A stretch of 27,186 bases of DNA, from NCBI GenBank assembly GCA_018366495.1, contig JAGZHZ010000031.1, forward strand, positions 1 to 27,186, read 5' to 3'. Source of the stretch: Clostridiales bacterium (GTDB taxonomy: Bacteria; Bacillota; Clostridia; Lachnospirales; Lachnospiraceae). A program made the position numbers and the translations under genes. The notes under the pieces were generated by a model. The model did not search any database, had not been told where the DNA came from, and saw nothing but the letters and a program-made list of their open reading frames with translations. Positions 1 to 6,813 of this stretch are shown here, piece after piece; within the stretch, counting starts at the first letter, position 1; the number at the start of each line of letters is the position of its first letter.

Positions 1-315
1 TCACCCTATATTGAAAAATCGTAACTGAATATCCGACATTCTATCCATCAATAGTTTCTCTTTAACAAATATCATCTTAGTACGGTATCCTGTTCCATCC
101 GGTGCAAATTTTACTATACTTCTTATAGTTTCAAAAGCAAACACACCAACTACTTTCTCACTAAAAAAGACTAGAAGAGACATTTTCTCTTCTAATCCTT
201 TATACTTTATCACAGAATACTTTTTGCTTTTATTTTTCTCATGGTCACGAGGCTTTTTTCGCTTAAATCCTACCTTTTGAACACGTGTTGTTACATATAA
301 AAGTCTTAACCCCAC
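1..315 (-). CDS. small uncharacterised ORF (doubtful)
   Basis: A 104-codon frame starting at GTG with a TGA stop at the window edge. I do not recognise the product. It is basic in the first 35 residues (KRKKPRDHEKNKSKK) and has no signal peptide or membrane segment. No well-placed ribosome binding site precedes the GTG; the nearest purine run is about 13 nt away. An internal ATG near residue 45 is possible. It lies immediately downstream of the truncated spoIIID, so it may be part of whatever replaced the 3' half of that gene. It could equally be a chance frame. Confidence 0.25.
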   Translation of the reverse strand: MGLRLLYVTTRVQKVGFKRKKPRDHEKNKSKKYSVIKYKGLEEKMSLLVFFSEKVVGVFAFETIRSIVKFAPDGTGYRTKMIFVKEKLLMDRMSDIQLRFFNIG

Positions 316-347
316 TAAACACTCTTACCTCACCTCATAAACAACCT

Positions 348-491
348 TCACAAAAATACCTCTTTTGTTACATCTATATGTACCGTGCTTTTGCTGATTC
401 CAAATTTTTTAGCTGTCTGTCTGACTGTTGCCTTCTCCTCAATAATATAATTTGCTATTTCCACAGCTCGCTCTTCAATATACTCTCTCAT
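348..491 (-). pseudogene. spoIIID: truncated SpoIIID sporulation regulator
   Basis: The 47-residue frame starting MREYIEERAVEIANYI and running through TVRQTAKKFGISKSTVH matches the N-terminal helix-turn-helix part of SpoIIID, the mother-cell transcription factor of sporulation. SpoIIID is usually 80-95 residues. Here the match stops just after the recognition helix (VHIDVT, where the family normally has VHKDVT), and the frame ends KEVFL-stop. The C-terminal basic region that also contacts DNA is missing, and I could not find it in any frame downstream. The start is well supported: an AGGGG ribosome binding site sits a few bases before the ATG at 491. The usual spoIIQ-spoIIID-mreB neighbourhood is absent. 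It is probably a displaced, broken copy, with an intact gene expected elsewhere in the genome. The family call is firm; calling it a pseudogene rather than a shortened functional gene is inference. Confidence 0.7.
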
Positions 492-588
492 AAAAACCCC
501 TGAAAATCTTATTTTTATCATCATATGCTGCCTGTCTTTCGCATATGCTATCGAGATGCTTTCTTTTTCACAAAACGCTCTCTTTCTG

Positions 589-636
589 TACAAGCAAAAT
601 CCCCACCGCCTAAAGGCAATGGGTTTTCTGCTATAG
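589..636. repeat. imperfect hairpin, possible IS200/IS605-type end remnant; may also terminate the ABC operon
   Basis: A nested imperfect palindrome: outer arms AGCA/TGCT, A/T-rich pairs, then CCCA/TGGG, then GCC-TAAA-GGC. It resembles the element at 5472-5518 in arrangement, loop (CCTAAA), outer arm (TACAAG) and orientation. Such subterminal hairpins are known at ends of IS200/IS605-family elements, but no transposase is present. It lies about 16 bp past the stop of the minus-strand ABC permease gene, where a minus-strand hairpin followed by TTTTGCTTG could also act as a weak terminator. Confidence 0.45.
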
Positions 637-651
637 TTTTATAAATTCCAT

Positions 652-1803
652 TTATTGTGCTTTTCCTCTTTTAAAAATCAGATATGTCACTGGCTGCAGC
701 GCAATAAATGAAATCATATATAAGATCAGCAAAATACCTGCTCCTTTTATAAATTGTCCCATTATTTTGTAGAGATAAAACTCACTTATTACAGAGTTCA
801 TCTGTATCAGCTGATATGGCATAAGACCATTTATTTTTTCTGCCAATGGCGTATTTATCACCCCTATCACTGACGGCGCAAAGATCACTGCGAAAGGTAC
901 GATCACTGATACAACTGTAGATTTTGTTTTTGCTGACACCAGCATTGCAAGCGAATCGATAAATAAACATCCTATATATCCTCCTGCTGCAATCATAAAA
1001 TACTCCTGTTTAAATGTTATATTATAAAAACTCCCCCAACCGATCATACTCGTTTGAATCTGGCTGTCTCCCCCTCCAAATCCCAGCTGATTCAAAACCA
1101 AAAAAGAAAATAAAAGAAATGATATCCAGTACACTGCTGTGATCAGAAAAAAACCTGCTTTTATTTTTGCTGTGATTGCTTTTCCTCTTCCATGAGCAGA
1201 TGAAAAATAGATCGAATAGGATCCTGTACGATATTCTTCTGAAAAAATTCCTGCCACCAGAAATCCGATTACAAAAACAAGAAAAGTCTGAAGGTTCGAT
1301 ACTGCTGGAAATAGTTTCGTCCATCCCTTTGTATATTCATAATTAAGCGGAACTTCCATATCTTTATATTGTTCTGTGATAAACGTTTTCTCCTCCTGCG
1401 TGTACCAATCTTCCTGCTCTTCCAGCCAGTTCTTTACACTGTTAATCCGATTTTTGTAAAAGTTTGCCGCATCATCTGCCGTTAAGGTATCAACAATCAT
1501 GGTGTCTATCGTATCAAGTCCCCCAAATGCCTTAGCAATCAATGTGCGAATTTCTCTGTTTCCCTGATCCCAATTCTGTGTAATTACATCTGCGATTTTC
1601 TCCTCTGTCAACGGACCATACCATTTTTGTTCCGCCTCACGAATCTTTTTTGCCGCTGCTTTCCCTGTCAGTTCCGTGCCATCTTCATTCAGCCATACCA
1701 CAGAATTTGCAATACTTATTAAATAGATCATAAACCCAAACAGGAACAGCAAAGCAACCTTACTGCTTGTCTTTGAAAATATTTTTTTCAGTTCAAAATA
1801 CAT
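652..1803 (-). CDS. ABC-2 type transporter permease
   Basis: A 383-residue polytopic membrane protein, the permease partner of the ATPase encoded just upstream. After an N-terminal segment (MYFELKKIFSKTSSK) there is a first membrane helix around residues 16-33. A long extracytoplasmic loop of roughly 140 residues, rich in charged and Trp residues, follows, then at least five more membrane segments in the C-terminal 220 residues. This one-helix, large-loop, helix-cluster layout fits ABC-2 exporters and lantibiotic-immunity-like permeases. I chose the ATG at 1803 because GGAGGG precedes it; the frame stays open further upstream, but only within the ATPase gene. The two genes overlap by 11 bp, implying translational coupling. 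Substrate unknown; export of a peptide, lipid or toxic compound is the general expectation. Confidence 0.75.
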   Translation of the reverse strand: MYFELKKIFSKTSSKVALLFLFGFMIYLISIANSVVWLNEDGTELTGKAAAKKIREAEQKWYGPLTEEKIADVITQNWDQGNREIRTLIAKAFGGLDTIDTMIVDTLTADDAANFYKNRINSVKNWLEEQEDWYTQEEKTFITEQYKDMEVPLNYEYTKGWTKLFPAVSNLQTFLVFVIGFLVAGIFSEEYRTGSYSIYFSSAHGRGKAITAKIKAGFFLITAVYWISFLLFSFLVLNQLGFGGGDSQIQTSMIGWGSFYNITFKQEYFMIAAGGYIGCLFIDSLAMLVSAKTKSTVVSVIVPFAVIFAPSVIGVINTPLAEKINGLMPYQLIQMNSVISEFYLYKIMGQFIKGAGILLILYMISFIALQPVTYLIFKRGKAQ

Positions 1804-2674
1804 TATTTTTCCCTCCTTCCCCAAAATGATACAGAAATACATCCTCTAACGTCGTCTGTGTCATTCTTGCATCAGGAGCGGGAGAATGCGGCGCTAATAT
1901 CCGAAGTTCTGTCCCCTCCATTGTCGTTTTTGCATTTGCAATACGATATTTTCTGAAATACTCTCCCGCCTGATCTTCAGGTACTGTGCAGAGATATACC
2001 TGCATTGGCATCGCCTCAATCAGTTGTGCCGCAGTTCCAGAATCTGTAATCTTTCCATCTCTCATCAGTAAAATTTCATTTGCAATATATTCTATGTCAG
2101 ACACAATATGAGTGGAAAGCAGTACCAGCCGATCACGCGATAATTCACTTAAAAGATTTCGGAATCGAATCCGTTCATTTGGATCGAGTCCTGCCGTAGG
2201 CTCATCTAAAATTAAGATCTGTGGATTGTTCAGCATTGCCTGTGCAATTCCTATGCGTCGCTTCATGCCTCCGGAAAGATGTTTCATTTTCCTTTTTCGA
2301 TGTTTCTCCATTCCCACATAATGAAGCAATTCCTGTACTCGTTTTTGGGCCAGAGCAAAAGGTAAATCTTTAATCGACGCTATGTATAATAAATATTCTT
2401 CTGCTGTAAAATCAGGATAAAATCCAAAATCTTGCGGCAGATAGCCTAAAAGGCGACGATACTCTTTATCCATTTTTTGAATCTCTTTTCCATTGCATAA
2501 AATAGAACCGCTGTCTGGCTTTACCAAAGTGCAAATCATTCTCATCAGCGTTGTTTTTCCTGCTCCGTTCAATCCGAGCAATCCATAGACGCCATTTGTC
2601 ATTTGAATATTCAACTGATCTACTGCCGTTATATCTCCAAATTTTTTTGTCAAATTTTTTATTATTAATTCCAT
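1793..2674 (-). CDS. ABC transporter ATP-binding protein
   Basis: A 293-residue ATPase that powers the adjacent permease at the cytoplasmic face of the membrane. All nucleotide-binding motifs are intact: Walker A GLNGAGKTT (about residues 35-43), the Q-loop region LPQDFGFYPDFT, signature LSGGMKRR, Walker B LILDEPTAGLD, and the switch histidine in LSTHIV. A C-terminal extension of roughly 80 residues follows, as in the CcmA/drug-exporter (ABC-2) subfamily. Start at the ATG preceded by GGAGG; upstream in-frame codons belong to the preceding gene. It overlaps the membrane-protein gene before it by 10 bp and the permease gene after it by 11 bp, so it is part of a tight four-gene operon. Substrate cannot be deduced. 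Confidence 0.9.
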   Translation of the reverse strand: MELIIKNLTKKFGDITAVDQLNIQMTNGVYGLLGLNGAGKTTLMRMICTLVKPDSGSILCNGKEIQKMDKEYRRLLGYLPQDFGFYPDFTAEEYLLYIASIKDLPFALAQKRVQELLHYVGMEKHRKRKMKHLSGGMKRRIGIAQAMLNNPQILILDEPTAGLDPNERIRFRNLLSELSRDRLVLLSTHIVSDIEYIANEILLMRDGKITDSGTAAQLIEAMPMQVYLCTVPEDQAGEYFRKYRIANAKTTMEGTELRILAPHSPAPDARMTQTTLEDVFLYHFGEGGKNNVF

Positions 2675-3384
2675 AACAATCCCTCCTCCGCATACTGCTG
2701 ACTCGTTTTTAAAAGATATTTCCCAGTTAGAAACATTCCTGCAAAAGAAAGAAGCATAAGCCCAATCCACATGGCTAGTGAGATGGAATGATAAAGCGGT
2801 TCATTGTTGATGATTCGATACCAGATTCCTACCCATATAATGCACAGACCAACTGCTGCATACTCAGAACGTATTCGCCTCCAGCATAAAGTTCCAAGGC
2901 AAATACAAGCTGTTACATTTAAGGGAATCATAAAATGAATAATCATGTCCAGTAAAGTCAAGCGGACAGTGACCATAGAAATCAGGAAAAATATCGTCAA
3001 TAATAACAGATCCGCAAGTGAAAAGATCGTCAATCTGGCTGCATAAATCTGTCTCATTGTAAAGCAGGATGTATTTTCCACTTCGGTCGAATGATAATAC
3101 ACATTTCTCCATAACTCAGGCATCAGCATCATTCCGAACAATGGTATCAGCGCAGCTGCTTCTCTTCTGAGTACAGATTTACTGTTTCCCAAATACATAA
3201 CGCTCCATAGTAATGTCAGTATCAGAAACTGAAGAACCCACCAGCGTTTTCTGATAAATCGAATTTGCCCTGTTAGAAACTGAGACCATGTACTTTGTCT
3301 TGATTCCAACCCTTTATAAAAAGCCTGCTTTGACAATTCTATTGTTTTTTGGATATGCTTTTTATTCTCTTTATACTCCGTCAT
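2665..3384 (-). CDS. integral membrane protein in sigma factor-ABC operon (candidate anti-sigma or transporter accessory)
   Basis: A 239-residue protein with a charged cytoplasmic-looking N-terminus (about residues 1-45, MTEYKENKKHIQKTIELSK), then about six hydrophobic segments, e.g. VLQFLILTLLWSVMYLG and LADLLLLTIFFLISMVTV. I recognise no catalytic motif and cannot name a family. Its gene overlaps the sigma-factor gene by 14 bp at one end and the ATPase gene by 10 bp at the other. In B. subtilis the sigY operon (sigY-yxlCDEFG) likewise joins an ECF sigma factor to small membrane proteins and an ABC transporter, with a membrane protein restraining the sigma factor. By analogy this product could bind the sigma factor through its N-terminal tail; that is inference. 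It could equally be a second permease subunit. Confidence 0.6.
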   Translation of the reverse strand: MTEYKENKKHIQKTIELSKQAFYKGLESRQSTWSQFLTGQIRFIRKRWWVLQFLILTLLWSVMYLGNSKSVLRREAAALIPLFGMMLMPELWRNVYYHSTEVENTSCFTMRQIYAARLTIFSLADLLLLTIFFLISMVTVRLTLLDMIIHFMIPLNVTACICLGTLCWRRIRSEYAAVGLCIIWVGIWYRIINNEPLYHSISLAMWIGLMLLSFAGMFLTGKYLLKTSQQYAEEGLLWN

Positions 3385-3943
3385 AAAATTCCTCCTCTCT
3401 CAATATTTTCTGCAGAAGTATCTTTCCTTTTTTAATTCGGTACTTCACAATATGGATTTTTATATTTAAGATTTCTGCTATTTGAATTTGCTGCAAATTA
3501 TACAAAAGATGCAGCTTCATAATTTCCCGGTAAATATCAGGCAATTTATCAAGAGCCATCTGCATATCCATTCGTTCTGCCGCATCTTCCAGAGGGTCAT
3601 AGGACAGTTTACCATTTTGCGCCATTCCAGATAAACGAATCCCTGTCAGATCTGTTTCTTCCATAGGAATCTCTTCCTTATTTGTTTTATAAAAATCTCT
3701 GCAGAGATTTCCTGCTATTGTATAAAGATAATTTTGTGTCTTTCCATGATGCCTGTACAAAGACAGACTGCGAAAAAAATGTACAAATGTTTCCTGTGTC
3801 AGATCTTCCGCCATTCCCCAGTCTCTCACCCTCTTTTTGCAGTAATTCAATATGATTGGATAATATTTTTCTACAAACTCATTAATTGCAAAGTCATCAC
3901 CTCTTTTTATTTTCCTGATTAACCATTCATCCGAGCTTATCAT
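3371..3943 (-). CDS. ECF-type RNA polymerase sigma factor
   Basis: A 190-residue sigma-70 family member with only regions 2 and 4, typical of extracytoplasmic-function sigma factors. Region 2 covers roughly residues 15-90 (YYPIILNYCKKRVRDWGMAEDLTQETFVHFF, then YTIAGNLCRDFYK in the -10 recognition part). Region 4 covers roughly residues 125-185 (LDKLPDIYREIMKLHLLYNLQQIQIAEILNI, a helix-turn-helix for -35 binding). I chose the ATG at 3943 because AGAGGG lies upstream at workable spacing; the ATG eight codons earlier has no ribosome binding site. It is first in the operon with the membrane protein and ABC transporter, so it probably controls that transporter and itself. No zinc-finger anti-sigma gene of the usual kind is adjacent. 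Confidence 0.88.
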   Translation of the reverse strand: MISSDEWLIRKIKRGDDFAINEFVEKYYPIILNYCKKRVRDWGMAEDLTQETFVHFFRSLSLYRHHGKTQNYLYTIAGNLCRDFYKTNKEEIPMEETDLTGIRLSGMAQNGKLSYDPLEDAAERMDMQMALDKLPDIYREIMKLHLLYNLQQIQIAEILNIKIHIVKYRIKKGKILLQKILREEEFYDGV

Positions 3944-4010
3944 TTTATGATTTCCCTCTTCTATCATAGATTTCTATGTATCTGCCATTTTCTCCCTCTT
4001 TAATATATAT

Positions 4011-4037
4011 AACGACAATCATAAGAAAAAAGTAGAA
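4011..4037 (-). promoter_or_regulatory. possible ECF-type promoter of the sigma-ABC operon
   Basis: On the minus strand, TTCTACT (rc of 4031-4037) is followed after about 17 bp by CGTT (rc of 4011-4014). Many ECF promoters have a -35 containing AAC-T-tract and a -10 with CGT. The match at -35 is partial, but the location 70-95 bp upstream of the sigma gene would suit autoregulation. Motif matching by eye only. Confidence 0.25.
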
Positions 4038-4103
4038 TAAATAAAAAAAACTTCTTAAAAATAACATTTCTTTCTATTTTGGAAATCATATTTTTTCAAA
4101 CAA

Positions 4104-4157
4104 AGAGCGCCCTTTCTTCCAATGCTTTGTAAAATGACACTGCTTTTGGGACGCTCT
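4104..4157. terminator. hairpin between cotJC and the sigma-factor operon
   Basis: AGAGCGCCC pairs with GGG-A-CGCTCT (nine pairs, one bulged A) around a loop of about 35 nt. On the plus strand it is followed by a T-rich run (4159-4169); on the minus strand, downstream of cotJC, by TTTGTTTG. It is placed to end cotJ transcription before the sigma operon. The long loop and mixed T-tract make it a weak terminator candidate. Confidence 0.4.
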
Positions 4158-4211
4158 GTTTTCTTTTTTATTTACATATGATTTTTAACAGTTTATGCGA
4201 TTTATCTAAAT

Positions 4212-4820
4212 TTAATTTTTAAACTGTTTGTCAAATTCTGGATTATAAAAATAATAATTCTTAGAATCCAGTATCTCTTTTGTCTTTTCCAGCGCCTCTC
4301 CAAAACGCTGAAAATGCACAATCTCTCTTGCACGCAGAAATTTCAGAGGTTCTCGGATCTCTGGGTCTGTAATCATACGAAGCAGATTCTCGTAAACGGT
4401 TCTTGCCTTTTGTTCTGCCGCCAGATTTTCTGTCAGGTCTGTGATCGCATCTCCTTTTGACTGAAATTCTTTTGCCGTAAATGGAATACCTGCTGCCGCC
4501 TGCGGCCAGATTCCGCTTGTATGGTCAATATAATACGCATCGAATCCTGCTGCTTTTGCATCTTCGACGTCCATATCTTTTGTCAGCTGATAGACCATGG
4601 CACAGATCATTTCCATATGGGCAAGTTCCTCTGTTCCGATATCTGTCAGAAGACCGCCGACTTCTTTTACAGGCATAGTATAGCGCTGTGAGAGATAGCG
4701 CATTGAAGCCGAAAGTTCCCCGTCAGGACCGCCGTATTGACTGATAATCATCTGTGCTGTCTTTGGACACGTCTTTGTGATTTTTACAGGAAACTGCAAT
4801 CTTTTCTCATAATACCACAT
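4212..4820 (-). CDS. cotJC: CotJC spore coat protein, manganese catalase family
   Basis: A 202-residue ferritin-like four-helix protein of the manganese-catalase family, known in Bacillus as the spore-coat component CotJC. The expected di-manganese ligands are visible: Glu35 (GELSASMRY), Glu65 and His68 (EELAHME), Glu136 (NLAAEQKAR) and His169 (REIVHF), so it may break down hydrogen peroxide or bind metal in the coat. It is shorter than secreted manganese catalases (about 270-300 residues) but normal for CotJC. I chose the ATG at 4820 (MWYYEKRLQFPVKI, the usual CotJC opening) because GGAAGGAG precedes it; the open frame further upstream lies within cotJB. The gene overlaps the CotJA-CotJB gene by 14 bp, fitting co-assembly. 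Expression in the mother cell during sporulation is expected from the family. Confidence 0.92.
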   Translation of the reverse strand: MWYYEKRLQFPVKITKTCPKTAQMIISQYGGPDGELSASMRYLSQRYTMPVKEVGGLLTDIGTEELAHMEMICAMVYQLTKDMDVEDAKAAGFDAYYIDHTSGIWPQAAAGIPFTAKEFQSKGDAITDLTENLAAEQKARTVYENLLRMITDPEIREPLKFLRAREIVHFQRFGEALEKTKEILDSKNYYFYNPEFDKQFKN

Positions 4821-5259
4821 CTGTACACACTCCTTCCCATGGCGCCGGTCCTTTTGACCAACAATATCTTTTTTCTGATTCACAGCCATTCTCCAGAAGA
4901 CTTTGAAATGTCAGCGGGTAATAATTTACTGCAAATAAGCTGATAAGTTCTTTTCTCTTTTGAAGAATCTCATTCAGCATCTGCAGTGCATTCTCATCCT
5001 GTTCGTGCATATCAAGATATAGTCGTAAATCATCTGCCATAAAACTTACTTCCTGAATTTGTTCAAGCAGCTGCTGGCATCCGTCATTCATCTTTGTTTT
5101 TTCTTCTCCAGCTGATTCGCAGCCGCAGCCCTCTGCCGCAAAAAATGGTTTGTCCAATGACGGAAATATCGTTCCGCATTTTAAAGCTTTTTTAGAATCA
5201 TATACCGTCTCCCATTCCTGTGGAGGCACAAATGCAATCGCAAGGTCATGATCTGTCAT
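4807..5259 (-). CDS. cotJB: fused CotJA-CotJB spore coat protein
   Basis: A 150-residue protein that joins two normally separate coat proteins. Residues 9-40 (AFVPPQEWETVYDSKKALKCG, then IFPSLDKPF) match the short CotJA protein. After an acidic, Cys-containing linker (about 41-60, GCGCESAGEEK) residues 61-147 match CotJB, including LLEQIQEVSF, LYLDMHEQD and the conserved tail YCWSKGPAPWEG. In Bacillus and many clostridia cotJA and cotJB are separate adjacent genes; here one continuous frame, with no internal ribosome binding site that I could see, encodes both. The ATG at 5259 has GAGGAGAG upstream; the earlier ATG at 5289 has none. The stop lies inside the start of cotJC. A CATACT-like -10 element lies about 40-50 bp upstream, but I could not find a convincing sigma-E -35. 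Confidence 0.85.
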   Translation of the reverse strand: MTDHDLAIAFVPPQEWETVYDSKKALKCGTIFPSLDKPFFAAEGCGCESAGEEKTKMNDGCQQLLEQIQEVSFMADDLRLYLDMHEQDENALQMLNEILQKRKELISLFAVNYYPLTFQSLLENGCESEKRYCWSKGPAPWEGVCTDVVL

Positions 5260-5426
5260 AAAAAACTCTCCTCTCTTTTGTTTTTCCACAGTTTAGTATG
5301 TGCAGATTTCAGTCATTTCTCAGCGGTATAATCTGCCAGTTTATTTTTTATATGATCATCATGATATCACAGATCGTTTTTTGATTTCTATTTTTCTTTT
5401 ATTATGCTAAAATAAGATTGCAATTT

Positions 5427-5443
5427 TCCAACGAACTGTTGGA
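5427..5443. repeat. short inverted repeat upstream of DUF4317 gene
   Basis: TCCAAC and GTTGGA, separated by five bases, form a perfect 6-bp inverted repeat about 95 bp before the DUF4317 start. It could be an operator or chance. The gap between cotJ and the DUF4317 gene (5260-5538) otherwise holds only the hairpin at 5472-5518 and AT-rich sequence. Confidence 0.3.
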
Positions 5444-5471
5444 TACGAATACACTTATATTAGTTAAAAAT

Positions 5472-5518
5472 TTACAAGGCTCCTCCCACGCCTAAAAGCA
5501 GTGGGATTCCGCCTGTAA
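5472..5518. repeat. nested hairpin, possible IS200/IS605-type end remnant
   Basis: A long imperfect palindrome: outer arms TTACAAGGC and GCCTGTAA, inner arms CCCAC and GTGGG, and a centre GCCTAAAAGC. It shares the layout, loop and orientation of the element at 589-636. Its last base lies 20 bp before the ATG of the DUF4317 gene and just upstream of its AAAGGG ribosome binding site, so it may lie in that gene's 5' leader. No transposase is nearby; mobile-element origin is inferred from the hairpin style. Confidence 0.5.
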
Positions 5519-5538
5519 CAAACGAAAGGGTTTTATTT

Positions 5539-6663
5539 ATGAATAAAAAAGAAGTAAGTGAAATCAAAAAACAGTTTACACCTGAAAACTGCGCCATCAC
5601 AAGACTGTGCGGCTGCTATGTGGACGGTGAAAAGACAAAAAAGACAGAATTAAAAGATGCTTTCCTCTCTCTGCCTGAGGAAGAAATCTTTAAATACTTT
5701 GAAATTTTCCGCAAAGCGCTCTCAGGCACAATCGGAAAGAATCTGATCAATATGGAATTCCCGCTTCACACGGAAGAAAAAGGCGGCACGCAAGAGTTTT
5801 TAATGCGTCTGCGCGCAAGCCGTCTCACAGATCCTGAACTTCTGGAACAGTTTTACGATAAAATTATTGCGTCTTACGATTATGGAGAAAATTATCTGAT
5901 TCTTTTGATTCATGCAGCGTATGATATTCCCGGGAAGGCGCTGGACGGCGAAGAAATGTTTGATGCCTCAGATGAAACGTATGAATATTTGCTATGCTGT
6001 ATCTGTCCTGTCAATCTCTCCAAGCCAGGTCTTGCCTACAACACAGTGGAAAATTGTTTCCAGAACAGGATCCGTGACTGGGTAGTCGATATGCCGGATC
6101 TTGGTTTTCTCTTCCCGGCATTTACGGATCGCTCCACTGATATCCACAGTCTGCTTTACTACACAAAAAAACCGGAGGATCTGCACGATGTTTTCGTAGA
6201 ACAAATTTTAGGCTCTGCACTTCCTCTGACAGCAGGAAATCAGAAAACAGGTTTTCAATCTCTTGTAGAAAATTCTCTCGGAGACGAATGTGATTTTGAA
6301 GTTGTAAAAACAATCCATGAAAAACTGACAGAGCTGGCACAGGTAAAAAAAGATGATCCGGAGCCTCCGTCTCTTGATAAAAATGAGATCAAATCTTTGC
6401 TTGTCCAAAGCGGAGCTGACCGTGAAAAACTGGAAGATTTTGAAATGCAGTACGAGTCGTGTACAGGGAGCGATCTGCCGCTTCTTGTCTCCAATGTCGC
6501 CAGTACAAAAAAATTTGAGATTAAAACTCCAGATGTCGTGATCACTGTAAATCCAGAACGCACCGATCTCGTTGAGACACAGGTGATTGACGGTCGGAAA
6601 TATCTGATGATTCCAGTGGATGACCGCGTGGAACTGAATGGCATTTCTGTGAAGATGATCTGA
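5539..6663 (+). CDS. DUF4317 family protein
   Basis: A 374-residue soluble protein matching a conserved Firmicutes family of unknown function known as DUF4317, common in Lachnospiraceae. Recognition rests on the N-terminal stretch (EVSEIKKQFTPENCAITRLCGCYVDGEK) and the family's mid-section (SYDYGENYLILLIHAAYDIPGK, then YEYLLCCICPVNLSKPGL). There is no signal peptide, membrane segment or catalytic motif that I recognise. The C-terminal 100 residues look like a separate small domain ending in a beta-rich segment (PDVVITVNPERTDLVETQVIDGRKYLMIPVD). The ATG is supported by AAAGGG 9 bp upstream. The gene stands alone on the plus strand between cotJ and the first GH3 gene and ends before a shared hairpin terminator. 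Function unknown. Confidence 0.85.
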   Translation: MNKKEVSEIKKQFTPENCAITRLCGCYVDGEKTKKTELKDAFLSLPEEEIFKYFEIFRKALSGTIGKNLINMEFPLHTEEKGGTQEFLMRLRASRLTDPELLEQFYDKIIASYDYGENYLILLIHAAYDIPGKALDGEEMFDASDETYEYLLCCICPVNLSKPGLAYNTVENCFQNRIRDWVVDMPDLGFLFPAFTDRSTDIHSLLYYTKKPEDLHDVFVEQILGSALPLTAGNQKTGFQSLVENSLGDECDFEVVKTIHEKLTELAQVKKDDPEPPSLDKNEIKSLLVQSGADREKLEDFEMQYESCTGSDLPLLVSNVASTKKFEIKTPDVVITVNPERTDLVETQVIDGRKYLMIPVDDRVELNGISVKMI

Positions 6664-6707
6664 TCGTTTCTCCTTCCATTTACAGCCCCAAATTGATCCA
6701 AATCAAA

Positions 6708-6773
6708 AAAGGCAGATTCTTCCGCTTTTCCTTACCTCGTTTCTGAAGTAAGAAATCGGAAGTATCCGCCTTT
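6708..6773. terminator. bidirectional terminator between DUF4317 and GH3 genes
   Basis: AAAGGC-GAT-CTTCCG pairs with CGGAAG-ATC-GCCTTT, with small bulges; an inner CTTAC/GTAAG stem lies in the loop. The minus strand continues into TTTTTT and the plus strand into TTTCTTTC. It is about 45 bp past the DUF4317 stop and 40 bp past the GH3 stop, so it probably ends both convergent transcripts. Confidence 0.8.
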
Positions 6774-6813
6774 CTTTCACTCTTTTATTTCTCTTTCCCT
6801 TTTCGAATGAATA

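Noticed and set aside
5260..5538. Riboswitch in the leader of the DUF4317 gene
   Set aside because: Only a single nested hairpin resembling a mobile-element end is present; no known riboswitch core was recognised.
6255..6701. 148-codon minus-strand frame opposite the DUF4317 gene
   Set aside because: Ser-rich antisense shadow without a ribosome binding site; the plus-strand frame is a conserved family.
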